Source of the DNA: Fen-1359 sp963710355
GTDB lineage: Bacteria; Planctomycetota; Phycisphaerae; Sedimentisphaerales; Anaerobacaceae
Direction of reading: 5' to 3'
Length of the DNA stretch: 64,000 bases
NCBI GenBank assembly: GCA_963710355.1
Contig: CAVPZU010000003.1
Coordinates: 248,001-312,000, forward strand
Shown: positions 48,671-58,299 of the stretch, piece after piece
How the letters are laid out: the number at the start of each line of letters is the position of its first letter
Position numbering within the stretch: position 1 is the first letter of the stretch
Notes under the pieces: model-generated
Told to the model about the DNA's origin: nothing
Seen by the model: the letters and a program-made list of their open reading frames with translations, nothing else
Databases searched by the model: none
Made by a program: the position numbers and the translations under genes

Positions 48671-51016
48671 ATGCAAAAAATGACGACAGAGGCAGAACCG
48701 GCGAAGGGCAGGGCCCTTACAATTCTCGAAAACATTTTGCTTATTGTCTGTCTGTGCATAATAGTCTTACGTGCCAGTCTTGCGGAAATGCCGCTGGCGC
48801 GGGCTGCTGACGTCTACAGCCTGACACTTTCAACAATTTTAACAGCCGCATTCTTCCTCTGGTTAGTATTAGGCATTTTGACTAATAATTTTATTTACCG
48901 TAAGAGCTTTATGGAAATCGGTTTGCTCCTGCTGGTTATTGCTTCTTGTATTGCCGGGCTTTCGGCCTCAAACGGCAGGGCCGCCATTACAAATGCCGTC
49001 ATTTTCGCTGCACCGATATTTATGGCAATCCTTCTGGTTCAAATCCTCGATACCGACCTGAAAATCAAACTTACACTGGCAGCAATCGCTGCGACAGGTT
49101 TTCTGAATTTCTACCAGTCCGCAGACCAGTTCTTTAAAAGCAACGATGAGCTTATCCGGAAATATAAAGAAGACCCAAAACAGATGCTCGATACGTTAGG
49201 CATCGAACCGGGCAGCATCAACCATTTTCAGTTTGAACATCGCCTCTATTCAAAGGGCATAACCGGATACTTTACAACCAGCAATTCCGCAGGCTCATTT
49301 GCAATCCTGGCGGTCTTTGCGGCGGCAGTTTTGCTAATTGAGAAGGTAAGAAACAAGAAAAGGCCTGATGCCGACCCCTGGTACATTATTAGCGGCAGCG
49401 TCGTTACCGCAGGGACCATCGCAGCTCTTTTGCTTACACGAAGCAAAGGTGCTATTACGGCCTTTATCATTGCTGCAATATTATTTGCGGTAGTTTGGCT
49501 TTTGGGGAAGCAGCTTTATAATCATCGGAAAAAGATTATTATTGCCTGTATTCTATCGGCTGCACTGGCTGTTTTTGCGATTATATCTTATGGTCTATCT
49601 CACAACCAGCTGCCCGGGGGCAACTCAATGCTGGTCAGGTGGCAGTATTGGCAGGCGGCTGCCCGCATCTACAAAGACCGGCCTCTTACCGGCATAGGAG
49701 CGGGCAATTTTGCAAACGCCTATTTTCATTATAAATTACCCCGATCTCTTGAAGACGTATCCGACCCACACAACTTTCTGCTCAGCATCCTGACCCAGTA
49801 CGGCCCGCTGGGACTGGCTGCCTTTATAGCGATAATCGCTATCCCATTATACAGAATCATCTTTATTCCTCCTTTACCTGCGCTATCGGGAAGCAATCAA
49901 CAACAGGCAAGACTTAACAAGATTGTTATTTCCGGCATCATCTTTGCTGCGATGCTGCTGGTCAGGCCTCTGGCTACATCTCTGCCTGCTCCAGTCTCAA
50001 CCGAGGAATGGGTGGCCTCCTCGCTGTTTCTGTACGTAATGCCGGCTGCTGCCTTCCTCGTAGGTTTCCTGCTCGTGACAAACGGGCCACTATCGACAAT
50101 CGTCAATCAACAGGCGACTTACCCATCTGCAACCGTTGCTGCGCTATCCTGTGCCGTTATCGGCCTTCTTATTCATAATCTGGCGGACTTTGCAATTTTT
50201 GAACCGGGTGTTTTCACCGCCTTTTGCGCTTGTGTGTCCTGCCTTATCGCAACCGATTTAAATTACCACGGACGAGCTTCTGCAATTTATAACTCCGCAC
50301 CGGCAATCAAAGGAACAATTGCAGTCGCATCAATCGTCGCATTTGCCGCAATCGTGTGTTTTTGTCTTTTACCGGTCAGGAAGAGCATCTCTAAAGTTAC
50401 TGCTGCATATCAGGCTACCTTTGCCGGCCAATTCGACGAGGCTCATTTGCTGCTCGAAGAGGCAGCCAAGGACGACCCACTAAGTCCATTAGCTCCATCT
50501 GTCAACGGTCAGCTTTATATAACGAACTTCATTCGAGAGGTTCAGAAAACCGATGCTGCTCTGCGAAGTCCGCCTCGGTCCGCCGAAGGCGGACTGCGCA
50601 GCACGAGTTTGCTCCTGGCGGCTCGGGATTGCTTCGAGGAGGCAATAAGCCGCGACAAATATTGCTATAAGGATTACGAACAATTGAGCAATCTGTATCT
50701 GCTTTTGGCCCAGACGTCCGCAGAACCCCAGAAAAGCGAATGGCTAAACAATGCCTTTATAGCCGCAAACCAGGCCGTTTCGCTGTATCCGGCATCCGAC
50801 AGGCTTCGATTCTATCTGGCCCAAATCGCCGACCGGCTCGGAAAAATAGATTTTGCCCTCGAAAACTATAAAAAGGCCGTCGAGTTCGAGGACGCGTTCA
50901 GAGAACAATTCAAAATAATGTATCCGGACAGGAAGCAATTCAGCCGACTCGGCCAGGTGCAATACGATACAGCAAAGCAGCGAATCGAACTTCTTTCAAA
51001 AAAACCTGATAAATAA
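48671..51016 (+). CDS. O-antigen ligase/polymerase-like membrane protein with C-terminal TPR region
   Basis: 781 residues with about 12-14 membrane helices. The Wzy_C/WaaL signature loop is present: PLTGIGAGNFANAYFHYK and then DPHNFLLSILTQYGPLGLAA, after a large extracellular loop. From about 585 onward the chain is soluble, helical and TPR-like (FAGQFDEAHLLLEEAAKDDP, YEQLSNLYLLLAQTSAEPQK, RLGKIDFALENYKKAVEFED). WaaL/Wzy proteins join or polymerise glycan chains on undecaprenyl-phosphate at the periplasmic face. An in-frame palindrome adds SAEGG at about residue 637. Confidence 0.82.
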   Translation: MQKMTTEAEPAKGRALTILENILLIVCLCIIVLRASLAEMPLARAADVYSLTLSTILTAAFFLWLVLGILTNNFIYRKSFMEIGLLLLVIASCIAGLSASNGRAAITNAVIFAAPIFMAILLVQILDTDLKIKLTLAAIAATGFLNFYQSADQFFKSNDELIRKYKEDPKQMLDTLGIEPGSINHFQFEHRLYSKGITGYFTTSNSAGSFAILAVFAAAVLLIEKVRNKKRPDADPWYIISGSVVTAGTIAALLLTRSKGAITAFIIAAILFAVVWLLGKQLYNHRKKIIIACILSAALAVFAIISYGLSHNQLPGGNSMLVRWQYWQAAARIYKDRPLTGIGAGNFANAYFHYKLPRSLEDVSDPHNFLLSILTQYGPLGLAAFIAIIAIPLYRIIFIPPLPALSGSNQQQARLNKIVISGIIFAAMLLVRPLATSLPAPVSTEEWVASSLFLYVMPAAAFLVGFLLVTNGPLSTIVNQQATYPSATVAALSCAVIGLLIHNLADFAIFEPGVFTAFCACVSCLIATDLNYHGRASAIYNSAPAIKGTIAVASIVAFAAIVCFCLLPVRKSISKVTAAYQATFAGQFDEAHLLLEEAAKDDPLSPLAPSVNGQLYITNFIREVQKTDAALRSPPRSAEGGLRSTSLLLAARDCFEEAISRDKYCYKDYEQLSNLYLLLAQTSAEPQKSEWLNNAFIAANQAVSLYPASDRLRFYLAQIADRLGKIDFALENYKKAVEFEDAFREQFKIMYPDRKQFSRLGQVQYDTAKQRIELLSKKPDK
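50579..50593 (+). repeat. 15-bp palindromic element in frame (codes SAEGG)
   Basis: TCCGCC-GAA-GGCGGA in the coding strand of the ligase-like gene, preceded by a half copy (TCCGCC at 50569-50574). Confidence 0.85.
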
Positions 51017-51136
51017 AACAGAATACAGAAGACAGAATTCAGAAGGCAATGGGGGCGGTTTTTATTTACAGATATTTTTTGCTGTGATAGAATCCAGAAA
51101 CTGTTGGGCTCGGTTATTTTTGCGGCCTGGATGTTT

Positions 51137-52420
51137 ATGAGCGAAAAATATACCTCAATAATTATCTTTGTTATTGCGTATATCCTTTTTGCAGCTCTGT
51201 CGAAGAGGAGAACCACTGTGGCGATTTTGGCTTCCGGCCTGCTAATTTTAACCGGAACCATAACACTCAAAGAGACTTTTTCGGCAATCAACTGGAATGT
51301 TATGGGCATCTTTGTCGGAACGCTGGTTGTGGCGGACCTGTTTATGGAAAGCCGTGTGCCAGCATACCTGTCTGAAATTATTGTCGATAAGGCCAAAAAT
51401 ACCGCCTGGGCAATCCTGCTTGTTTGCGCACTTACAGGTTTTATCTCCGCCTTTGTCGAAAATGTCGCAACCGTGCTTATCGTCGCACCAATCGCCCTTG
51501 CGCTGGCCAAAAAGCTGCGGATGAACCCGGTAAAGATGATGATTGCGATAGCTGTCTCGAGCAACCTGCAGGGGACAGCGACCCTGATAGGCGACCCGCC
51601 GAGCATGCTTTTGGGAGGGTATGCCAAAATGACTTTTATGGACTTCTTTTTTTATAAGGGCAGGCCGAGCATATTCTTTGCGGTCGAAGTGGGCGCTCTC
51701 GCATCATTTATCGTCCTGTACTTTATCTTCAGAAAACACAGGGAAAAAATGCGGATAATACCGGTCGAAAAGGTTCTCTCGTGGATTCCCACCGTTATAT
51801 TAGTAAGCCTGATTTTTGCATTGGCAATATCATCATTTTTCGATACCGGTTTTTCGTATATGGCCGGCGTAATCTGTATGGTCGCCGCCGGCATATCCAT
51901 TCTCTGGGAAAAATTTGTGAACAAAGGCTCCATAATCGAGGGAATCAAAAAACTCGACTGGGACACAACTTTCTTTCTTGTCGGCGTATTCATTCTTGTC
52001 GGCAGCATCAGTTTCACAGGCTGGATTGAAACCATTTCTGATTTCCTCTCCCGTCTTGTCGGCAGCAATATCTTTCTCGGCTATACACTTATCGTCTTTG
52101 TCTCTGTATTTTTGTCGGCCTTCGTTGACAATGTTCCGTTTCTTGCGGCGATGCTGCCGGTTGCGGGAGCAATGTCGGCAAAACTTGGAGTAAGTCCGTA
52201 TCTGTTCTACTTCGGCCTTCTGATAGGGGCAAGTTTAGGGGGCAACATTACTCCGATAGGTGCATCAGCCAATATTGTCGCCTGCGGGCTGCTGAAAAAA
52301 GAAGGCTACGAGGTAAGTTTTCGCAGCTTTATGAAGATAGGTCTGCCTTTCACACTCGTTGCGGTGACTGCTGCTTATCTTTTTGTATGGTTTGCCTGGA
52401 GCAGCTATGTGCCGGCCTAA
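51137..52420 (+). CDS. ArsB/NhaD-type ion permease (IT superfamily)
   Basis: 427 residues and about 11-12 membrane helices. Typical repeats are LVCALTGFISAFVENVATVL in the first half and VSVFLSAFVDNVPFLAAMLP in the second, with SNLQGTATLIGDPPSM and SLGGNITPIGASANI as the inverted substrate-binding loops. The family carries arsenite, Na+/H+ or dicarboxylates; no ars genes are near, so the substrate is open. The start is uncertain: ATG 51137, or TTG at 51104. Confidence 0.85.
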   Translation: MSEKYTSIIIFVIAYILFAALSKRRTTVAILASGLLILTGTITLKETFSAINWNVMGIFVGTLVVADLFMESRVPAYLSEIIVDKAKNTAWAILLVCALTGFISAFVENVATVLIVAPIALALAKKLRMNPVKMMIAIAVSSNLQGTATLIGDPPSMLLGGYAKMTFMDFFFYKGRPSIFFAVEVGALASFIVLYFIFRKHREKMRIIPVEKVLSWIPTVILVSLIFALAISSFFDTGFSYMAGVICMVAAGISILWEKFVNKGSIIEGIKKLDWDTTFFLVGVFILVGSISFTGWIETISDFLSRLVGSNIFLGYTLIVFVSVFLSAFVDNVPFLAAMLPVAGAMSAKLGVSPYLFYFGLLIGASLGGNITPIGASANIVACGLLKKEGYEVSFRSFMKIGLPFTLVAVTAAYLFVWFAWSSYVPA

Positions 52421-52463
52421 TAAAAAACCATAAATGATGGGCGTTTTGCGGCAACAAAAACTT

Positions 52464-53570
52464 TTAAGCGTTTATTAGTGTCCGGGCAATTTTCTCCGCA
52501 GCATCCGTTTTTGCAATTGTGCGACAGTTCTCTTTCATTTCCGAAAGTTTTGCATCGTTTTTCATCAAGGAAAAAAGTTCCTCAGCCAGCCATTCACGTC
52601 TGTCCTGCTCATCCGAAACGTCGTCAACAATTATGGCGGAGCCTGCCTCGACGAGTTTGTCGGCGTTGAGGTACTGGTGCTTGTCCTTATGATAAGGATA
52701 CGGCATACAAATACTCGGGACGGCGGCGGCGGCATATTCGGCGACGCTGACCGCCCCGCTTCTGCCGATAAGCAGGTCTGCTGCCGACAAGAGGTCTGCC
52801 ACATCATCGTAATAGTCAATCACTTTGTAAGAAATTACAGCGTCCGAATATCCATTTTTTACCTCCTCGAAATTATTGACGCCCGCCAGATGCACAACCT
52901 GCCAAGTATCGGCAAAGCCGTTGAGGAAACTGACGAGTGAGCAGACTGTCCTGTTTATATTTTGCGAGCCGCTCAATGCGCCGGTGATAAGGAGAATCTT
53001 TTTATTTTTATCCAGGCCGAGCCGCTCAATTGCTTTTTTCGGGTTTGGATTATCAAAGGAGCTTCGCAGGGGACAGCCGACAACACTGATTTTGTTTTTT
53101 TGCTTTTTAAGATACTGCCTGGTCTGGTCAAACTGAACGAAGATTTTTTCTGCCCAGCGGGCGATAAGTTTATTTGCCTTTCCGGGTATGATATCGACGT
53201 TGATAAGAAAGACCGGCCTTTTTCGTTTGCAGGCCGTCCAGCAAACGGGAGCTGCGACAAAACCGCCGATGCCGATTATAACGGGATTGGGGCACTGAGT
53301 AATTTTCTCCCTCGCGATTTTGGCGCTTTGAAAAAATGTTTTGACAAACCTTAACAATCCTGCAGGGCGAATCGAAAGACCCTCTGCGGGCAGCTGCGTA
53401 AAATCAAAACCGGCCTTTGAGAGGATTTTTTTATCAATCTCCCTGCTGCTACAAAAGAAATGGATTTTTGCTGCCGGTTCGATTTTTTTCAGTTTCTCCG
53501 CAACTGCAATGGCCGGATAAATATGTCCTCCCGTTCCGCCGCCGGCGAAGAAAAAACACTTGTCTGTCAT
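52464..53570 (-). CDS. murG: UDP-GlcNAc:undecaprenyl-PP-MurNAc-pentapeptide transferase
   Basis: 368 residues. The N-terminal donor loop FFAGGGTGGHIYPAIAVAEK is diagnostic, followed by IGIGGFVAAPVCW, LITGALSGSQNIN and AADLLIGRSGAVSVAEYAAA with the nucleotide-binding end YPYHKDKHQYLNADKLVEAG. It makes lipid II from lipid I at the inner membrane face. It overlaps the ftsW stop by ATGA, so the pair is translationally coupled in the usual division/cell-wall order. Confidence 0.95.
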   Translation of the reverse strand: MTDKCFFFAGGGTGGHIYPAIAVAEKLKKIEPAAKIHFFCSSREIDKKILSKAGFDFTQLPAEGLSIRPAGLLRFVKTFFQSAKIAREKITQCPNPVIIGIGGFVAAPVCWTACKRKRPVFLINVDIIPGKANKLIARWAEKIFVQFDQTRQYLKKQKNKISVVGCPLRSSFDNPNPKKAIERLGLDKNKKILLITGALSGSQNINRTVCSLVSFLNGFADTWQVVHLAGVNNFEEVKNGYSDAVISYKVIDYYDDVADLLSAADLLIGRSGAVSVAEYAAAAVPSICMPYPYHKDKHQYLNADKLVEAGSAIIVDDVSDEQDRREWLAEELFSLMKNDAKLSEMKENCRTIAKTDAAEKIARTLINA

Positions 53571-54877
53571 TGGTTTTGCTGCTCCTGGTCTCCTGCCAAA
53601 GGATATTGCTGCTGTTCCGATTCATCATCAGAGAAATACGCAACGGGAGGTTTAATCGCCTGCTGTTGTTGCGAAGAGATGTCAATTTGAGCCGGCTGCT
53701 CGCCTTGCCTTTCCTGTCCAACAGTTTGTTTTGCGATATTGAGCAGGACTCCGACGGCGGCGGCAGAGAGGAGCATACTTGTTCCGCCTGCGCTTACGAA
53801 GGGGAGCGGAATACCCTTTGTGGGCAGGACGACCGTGACAACGCCGATATTGATTGCCGCCTGCAAACCTATAGTCAGCATGATAGCTGCCGCCAGCAGT
53901 TTGCCGAATGGGTCATCGCAGTTTCTGACCACCGACATTGCCATCAGGACAAATGCGATAAACAACACGATTACCAGAGATGTTCCAAAGAAGCCGAGTT
54001 CTTCGCCGATAATTGCAAATATAAAATCCGTGGTATCCTCTGGCAGATGGCCGTATTTGCAGATTCCGCTGCCGAGCCCCTTGCCGAAAGTACCGCCCGA
54101 GCCAACCGCAATAAGCGACTGGCTTGCCTGATAATTCGAGGAATCGGCAAGCTCACCCGGATGCAAAAAGGAGGTTATGCGCTGCATTCTCTCGGGATAA
54201 AGCAGCAAGATGAGCAAAAAAGCAACAACAGCAAAAGGGACGGGTATGAGCAGGTGCCGCCATTTTGCGCCGCCAATAGCCAGAATCAAAAATGCCAGCA
54301 ACGTTATAAATACCGCTGTGCCGAGGTCTTCGATGACAATAAGAAAGACAACACCTGCAACAATACCGCAGAGCGGAAGCAGCCTTTGTTTAAACTGGTG
54401 CAGACTGTCGGCGTATTTAACAGAGGCACCGACGAGGAAAAAAATGACCGCCCACTTGGCGAGCTCCGAAGGCTGAAAACTCATCGTCATCGGGCCCAGA
54501 GGGATTTTCAGCCAGCGGTAATGCTCATGGACTTTCGGGATAAACGAGGGAAGAAAAGGCAAAAACCTCTGGGTAAGAACGAGAGTGAGCAGGACCGAAC
54601 TGATAATCAGAAAGTACACAATCGCTGATTTTCGGACAGGTTCAGTAAGGGCAAATTTTTTATAATCCAGCAGGGAAGAGGCAAACAGGATTGCAACAGC
54701 CAGCGGGAAAAACAAGACCTGTCGCAGACCCGCCGAGTTGTAAAATCTTCGCCAGTCAATATCTGAAGTAACACTGGCCGACGCCGAAAAGACGAAAACC
54801 GTGCCGACCGCCATCAGCACAATAACGACAAAGCCTATTGCATCAGGCAGCCAGTTCTTACCGCTTTGTGTAACCAT
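53567..54877 (-). CDS. ftsW: FtsW/RodA/SpoVE family lipid II polymerase
   Basis: 436 residues with ten predicted membrane helices. SEDS signatures include HYRWLKIPLGPMTMSFQPSE LAKW, and AVGSGGTFGKGLGSG, EDTTDFIFAIIGEELGFFG and PTKGIPLPFVSAGGTSML. Beside murG, FtsW (division) is more likely than RodA. The last ~60 residues are Gln-rich and disordered, an unusual extension. No ribosome site is obvious at ATG 54877. Confidence 0.93.
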   Translation of the reverse strand: MVTQSGKNWLPDAIGFVVIVLMAVGTVFVFSASASVTSDIDWRRFYNSAGLRQVLFFPLAVAILFASSLLDYKKFALTEPVRKSAIVYFLIISSVLLTLVLTQRFLPFLPSFIPKVHEHYRWLKIPLGPMTMSFQPSELAKWAVIFFLVGASVKYADSLHQFKQRLLPLCGIVAGVVFLIVIEDLGTAVFITLLAFLILAIGGAKWRHLLIPVPFAVVAFLLILLLYPERMQRITSFLHPGELADSSNYQASQSLIAVGSGGTFGKGLGSGICKYGHLPEDTTDFIFAIIGEELGFFGTSLVIVLFIAFVLMAMSVVRNCDDPFGKLLAAAIMLTIGLQAAINIGVVTVVLPTKGIPLPFVSAGGTSMLLSAAAVGVLLNIAKQTVGQERQGEQPAQIDISSQQQQAIKPPVAYFSDDESEQQQYPLAGDQEQQNQ

Positions 54878-54956
54878 TGGTTCGACAGGCTCACCACTTT
54901 GGGCAATAAAAGACTTATGAAAACCGCATAAAAAACAAAATCGGACTCAACAGAAT

Positions 54957-55167
54957 TATTTTCGGCTTTTGACGGCCAATTACAGCAGAAATTTATCGTC
55001 AGAAATCGAAAGCGGAATAATCCGCCTGCGGCGGACTCAATTCACTGGTAAGAAAACTATTTTGCGGCTTCTTCAATGGTCCGGACAATATAATCAGTAA
55101 CATCAATCTTATCTGCTAGCAATTTTTCACGACTAACTCGGCATTTCTCTTTCACCGCCGGGTCTGT
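54957..55167 (-). pseudogene. Detached 3' end of a DUF354 gene plus its downstream flank
   Basis: From 55167 to the stop at 55057 the reverse strand reads DPAVKEKCRVSREKLLADKI and DVTDYIVRTIEEAAK. It aligns with the end of the intact DUF354 protein (VEQCRAGRARMLADKIDVTD...) at 21 of 31 residues. The sequence after the stop also matches (20 identical bases at 54977-54996 and 57155-57174). A palindromic repeat is inserted at 55021-55035. The rest of the 54878-55224 gap holds nothing else. Confidence 0.8.
55021..55035. repeat. 15-bp palindromic element, intergenic
   Basis: TCCGCC-TGC-GGCGGA. It and its flanks (TAA before, CTC after) are identical to the copy in the tRNA-Asn pseudogene. Confidence 0.85.
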
Positions 55168-55224
55168 AATCCCCCGATATCAGGATACACGGTTTTATGC
55201 AAAAGAGAATATGGAATATAGTTT

Positions 55225-57030
55225 TCAGCTAAAGAAGGCTCTGAGCCATAATTCGAGATTCAGGCACTTCCAGATTACCTGCTCGTGATTTTTTTTGCCT
55301 TCGATGTGTTCAGACAACTTCTTCGTAACCTTTTCCCATTTCCAGTAAGGCCGATTTTTAAAACTTTCCGAGAAAAAAATGTCCCTGCAAAAGTCGGCGA
55401 CCTTTGGGCTTCTGAGCAAATCTTTTGCTGGGGCGGCAAAACCGATTTTATCCTTCCTGTTAAAAATCATCGGAGGAAGAATCCCTTCAACCGCCTCTTT
55501 GTATGTCACCTTTGTTCTGCCATCCCGCAGCTTTGCTTCAGACGGCTGCGAGAGTGCCGTTTCCACAAGGTTCACTTCGAGAAATGGCACCCGGCTTTCG
55601 ATGCTCCACCGCATCGAGTTTTTATCTTCCCAGCAGAGCAGGTGCGGGATTGCGGTTGAAAAAAGTGTCAGACGCAGCGCATCGTTAAGCGGAATTCTAT
55701 TCCAGCGAGGGTCGATTTCTCCCCCGCACAATTTCTGGAGAAGCTCATAATTGACCCAGTTGTTTAACACGGTTCTCCATAGAAGACTCTCAACCTTTCT
55801 TGGCAGCAGGGTAAATCCGAACATCGCAATAGGATAAAAATTTTTGAAATTATGAACATACAAAGCCATCTCTCGAAGGAGTTTTAGGATTTTCAGTCGC
55901 CTCAATAGTCCCCAGTAGCGATAACTGAAATAATAGACGTAGCCGGCGAAGATTTCGTCGCCGCCCTGGCCGTCGAGAAGAACCTTTGCGCCCTGCTCGT
56001 AGGCAAGCTTCATAACGCGATATTGAGCGTAAGGACTGAGGCCGGCGACCGGCTCTTCAAGAGAAATTACGAAATCCTCAACCTCTTCGAGAAATTCATC
56101 TTCATATAACCGGGTAAAGAACTGCTTTGTATTCGTTTGCCGGCCTACCTCGAGGACATATTTTGTCTCATCGACAGGCGTATCGGGAACTGCGAAGGAA
56201 AAGGTGTAAAAAGGATAATTGAGAAAACGGTTCAAGACACAGACAATTGCCGATGAGTCGAGCCCGCCTGATAGACAGCTTCCTATCGGGACATCTGCCA
56301 CCGTATGTATTCGGACGCTCTCAATAAATGCGTTGCGCACCGCTTCTTTGCTGGTATCGGAGCGGACTTTGGGAGAATACCATTTTGTGATAGAATAATT
56401 CTTTGTCCTTAAATCCCATTTGAGGAAGTGGCCGGGCAGGAGGGAGTATATGTTCTCGAAAAAAGTATTTGCGTCGTGCTGGGCAAGATTATACGCCAGA
56501 AACTGCATAATTGCCTTCTCATTGGGCCTTGTTTTTACATTATGGCAGAGAATAGCAGAAATCATAGAGGAAAAAATCAGTCCCCTCTCGTCGATATAGT
56601 AATACAATGGTTTGATTCCGAAGCGGTCCCTGCTGAGGATAAGCTCCCCCTTTTTCCTGTCGTAGATACAAAATGCCCACATCCCGTTGAACATATCGAA
56701 ACAGTCTGCCCCCCATTCTTCGTAGCTGTGAATAATGACCTCGGTGTCGGTTTTACTTTTGAAGATGTGCCCTTTTTGGACGAGCTTTTCCCTCAATTCC
56801 TGGAAGTTGTATATTTCGCCATTGAAGACAATCCAGACGGTGTCATCCTCGTTGCTCATCGGCTGATGACCTTTAGGCGACAGGTCGATAATGGACAGGC
56901 GGCGATGGCCGAGGGAAATGTGCTCATCAACAAGGACGCCGGCATCGTCAGGTCCCCTGTTGCGGGTTTTTTCATTCATTGCCCGCACTAACTTTTCATC
57001 CGGCCATGTAAAACCGTTGATTCCGCACAT
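55225..57030 (-). CDS. asnB: Asparagine synthetase (glutamine-hydrolysing)
   Basis: 601 residues. The N-terminal Ntn glutaminase starts MCGINGFTW (Cys nucleophile after Met removal), with RNRGPDDAGVLVDEHISLGH and NGEIYN. The C-terminal synthetase has the ATP PP-loop SCLSGGLDSSAIVCVL. It may make asparagine, but members in glycan clusters often amidate sugar acids, and the neighbours here are glycosyltransferases and a sugar acetyltransferase. It lies between an intact DUF354 gene and a second, detached DUF354 3' end. Confidence 0.93.
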   Translation of the reverse strand: MCGINGFTWPDEKLVRAMNEKTRNRGPDDAGVLVDEHISLGHRRLSIIDLSPKGHQPMSNEDDTVWIVFNGEIYNFQELREKLVQKGHIFKSKTDTEVIIHSYEEWGADCFDMFNGMWAFCIYDRKKGELILSRDRFGIKPLYYYIDERGLIFSSMISAILCHNVKTRPNEKAIMQFLAYNLAQHDANTFFENIYSLLPGHFLKWDLRTKNYSITKWYSPKVRSDTSKEAVRNAFIESVRIHTVADVPIGSCLSGGLDSSAIVCVLNRFLNYPFYTFSFAVPDTPVDETKYVLEVGRQTNTKQFFTRLYEDEFLEEVEDFVISLEEPVAGLSPYAQYRVMKLAYEQGAKVLLDGQGGDEIFAGYVYYFSYRYWGLLRRLKILKLLREMALYVHNFKNFYPIAMFGFTLLPRKVESLLWRTVLNNWVNYELLQKLCGGEIDPRWNRIPLNDALRLTLFSTAIPHLLCWEDKNSMRWSIESRVPFLEVNLVETALSQPSEAKLRDGRTKVTYKEAVEGILPPMIFNRKDKIGFAAPAKDLLRSPKVADFCRDIFFSESFKNRPYWKWEKVTKKLSEHIEGKKNHEQVIWKCLNLELWLRAFFS

Positions 57031-57254
57031 TGGCAGTTAAATCCGTATTACCTTCCATCTCCGATACTTGCCATGAATTGTTTCTGAGCCTTACTATCAC
57101 TTTAAATTATCAAAGGCATCTTGAAATTGCAAGTATTTTTCGGCTTTTGGCGGGCAATTACAGCAGAAATTTATAGTCAGGAAATGTATAAACAACCCTG
57201 CGGTCATTCAGATGTGGGTTATGCAGTAAATTTATGGAATTATCACGGAACTAT

Positions 57255-58277
57255 CTATTTTGCAATCTCTTCGACCGTCTGAACGATATAGTCGGTGACG
57301 TCAATTTTATCCGCCAGCATTCTGGCACGGCCAGCTCGGCATTGCTCAACGGCCTTTTCGTCCTGTAAATATTTCAGACTCATTTCCAAAGCCTGGTCAG
57401 CCCTGGTGGTCTGACGAATCAGGCCATACCTTTCCTGCTCATCGATTGTACCGGCCTTCAAAGTGTTAATATAGACGGCAGGGGTGCCGAGGGCAGCACA
57501 CTCGGAGGCTATCGTCGCCCCTTCGCTAACACATAATCGAGCAAAAGCTAAAACGTGATGAATCAGATGCGGCGGAATTTTCAATCCGAATTCCACCAGC
57601 TCAACAGGCAGAGGAGCCTCTGAAGTAATAAAAACTTTGGCGTATTCGAAAAGTTTTTTGACAAATTTAAGCCTCTCGTTGCCTGAAAAGCCGTGCTGGC
57701 CAACGTCGTGATGAGCAGCCCAGCTTACAAAGCGGACGATGCAATATTTTTCCGCAGGGTCTAAACCCAGGCCTTTGACAATTTCCATATCCGGTTTAAA
57801 TCTGTTCGGATGCAGATATGCCAGTTCGTGGTAGCCAGCGTATTTGCGATGTTTTACCCCATAAGATTTTTTATAGCAATCAGGACTGCAAATAACCTTT
57901 GCAAACGGAAACGTAATCAGATGCGAGAATTTGGCATGTTCTGTGTCATCCCAGACAACGACCGGCTTTCGGAGCAGGAAACCTGCGTGTGCGGCAAAGA
58001 TGCCGCCAATACCAGTAAGGACATCCGGTTTAAATTTCCGACAGAACCGCAGCAGCCGCAAGTCGCGAACGACCAATTCCTTGAGAAGTGCAAATCTGCC
58101 GCGGCCTATCCTGCTAAGGACAGTGTAGGGTATTCGGAAATTATCCAGCAACGCAACGGTGACATCTTTTTGCCTTGCGGTGACGGCAACCTGATGGCCA
58201 TGCCTTTCAAACTCCGCTATCGCATTACGAAAAAAGTGAACGTGCGCAGGATGTGTTATCTCAATCAGGATTTTCAT
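57255..58277 (-). CDS. DUF354 family protein (GT-B-like glycosyltransferase)
   Basis: 340 residues. The start MKILIEITHPAHVHFFRNAI is the DUF354 signature. DVLTGIGGIFAAHAGFLLRK and VVWDDTEHAKFSHLITFPFA follow, and the C-terminal half has ARLCVSEGATIASECAALGT PAVYIN, as in the donor-binding half of MurG/UDP-GlcNAc epimerase-like folds. The exact reaction is unknown; such genes are common in surface-polysaccharide clusters. Its 3' end is duplicated beyond asnB. Confidence 0.85.
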   Translation of the reverse strand: MKILIEITHPAHVHFFRNAIAEFERHGHQVAVTARQKDVTVALLDNFRIPYTVLSRIGRGRFALLKELVVRDLRLLRFCRKFKPDVLTGIGGIFAAHAGFLLRKPVVVWDDTEHAKFSHLITFPFAKVICSPDCYKKSYGVKHRKYAGYHELAYLHPNRFKPDMEIVKGLGLDPAEKYCIVRFVSWAAHHDVGQHGFSGNERLKFVKKLFEYAKVFITSEAPLPVELVEFGLKIPPHLIHHVLAFARLCVSEGATIASECAALGTPAVYINTLKAGTIDEQERYGLIRQTTRADQALEMSLKYLQDEKAVEQCRAGRARMLADKIDVTDYIVQTVEEIAK

Positions 58278-58299
58278 AATACCACATATAAAAAATTAA

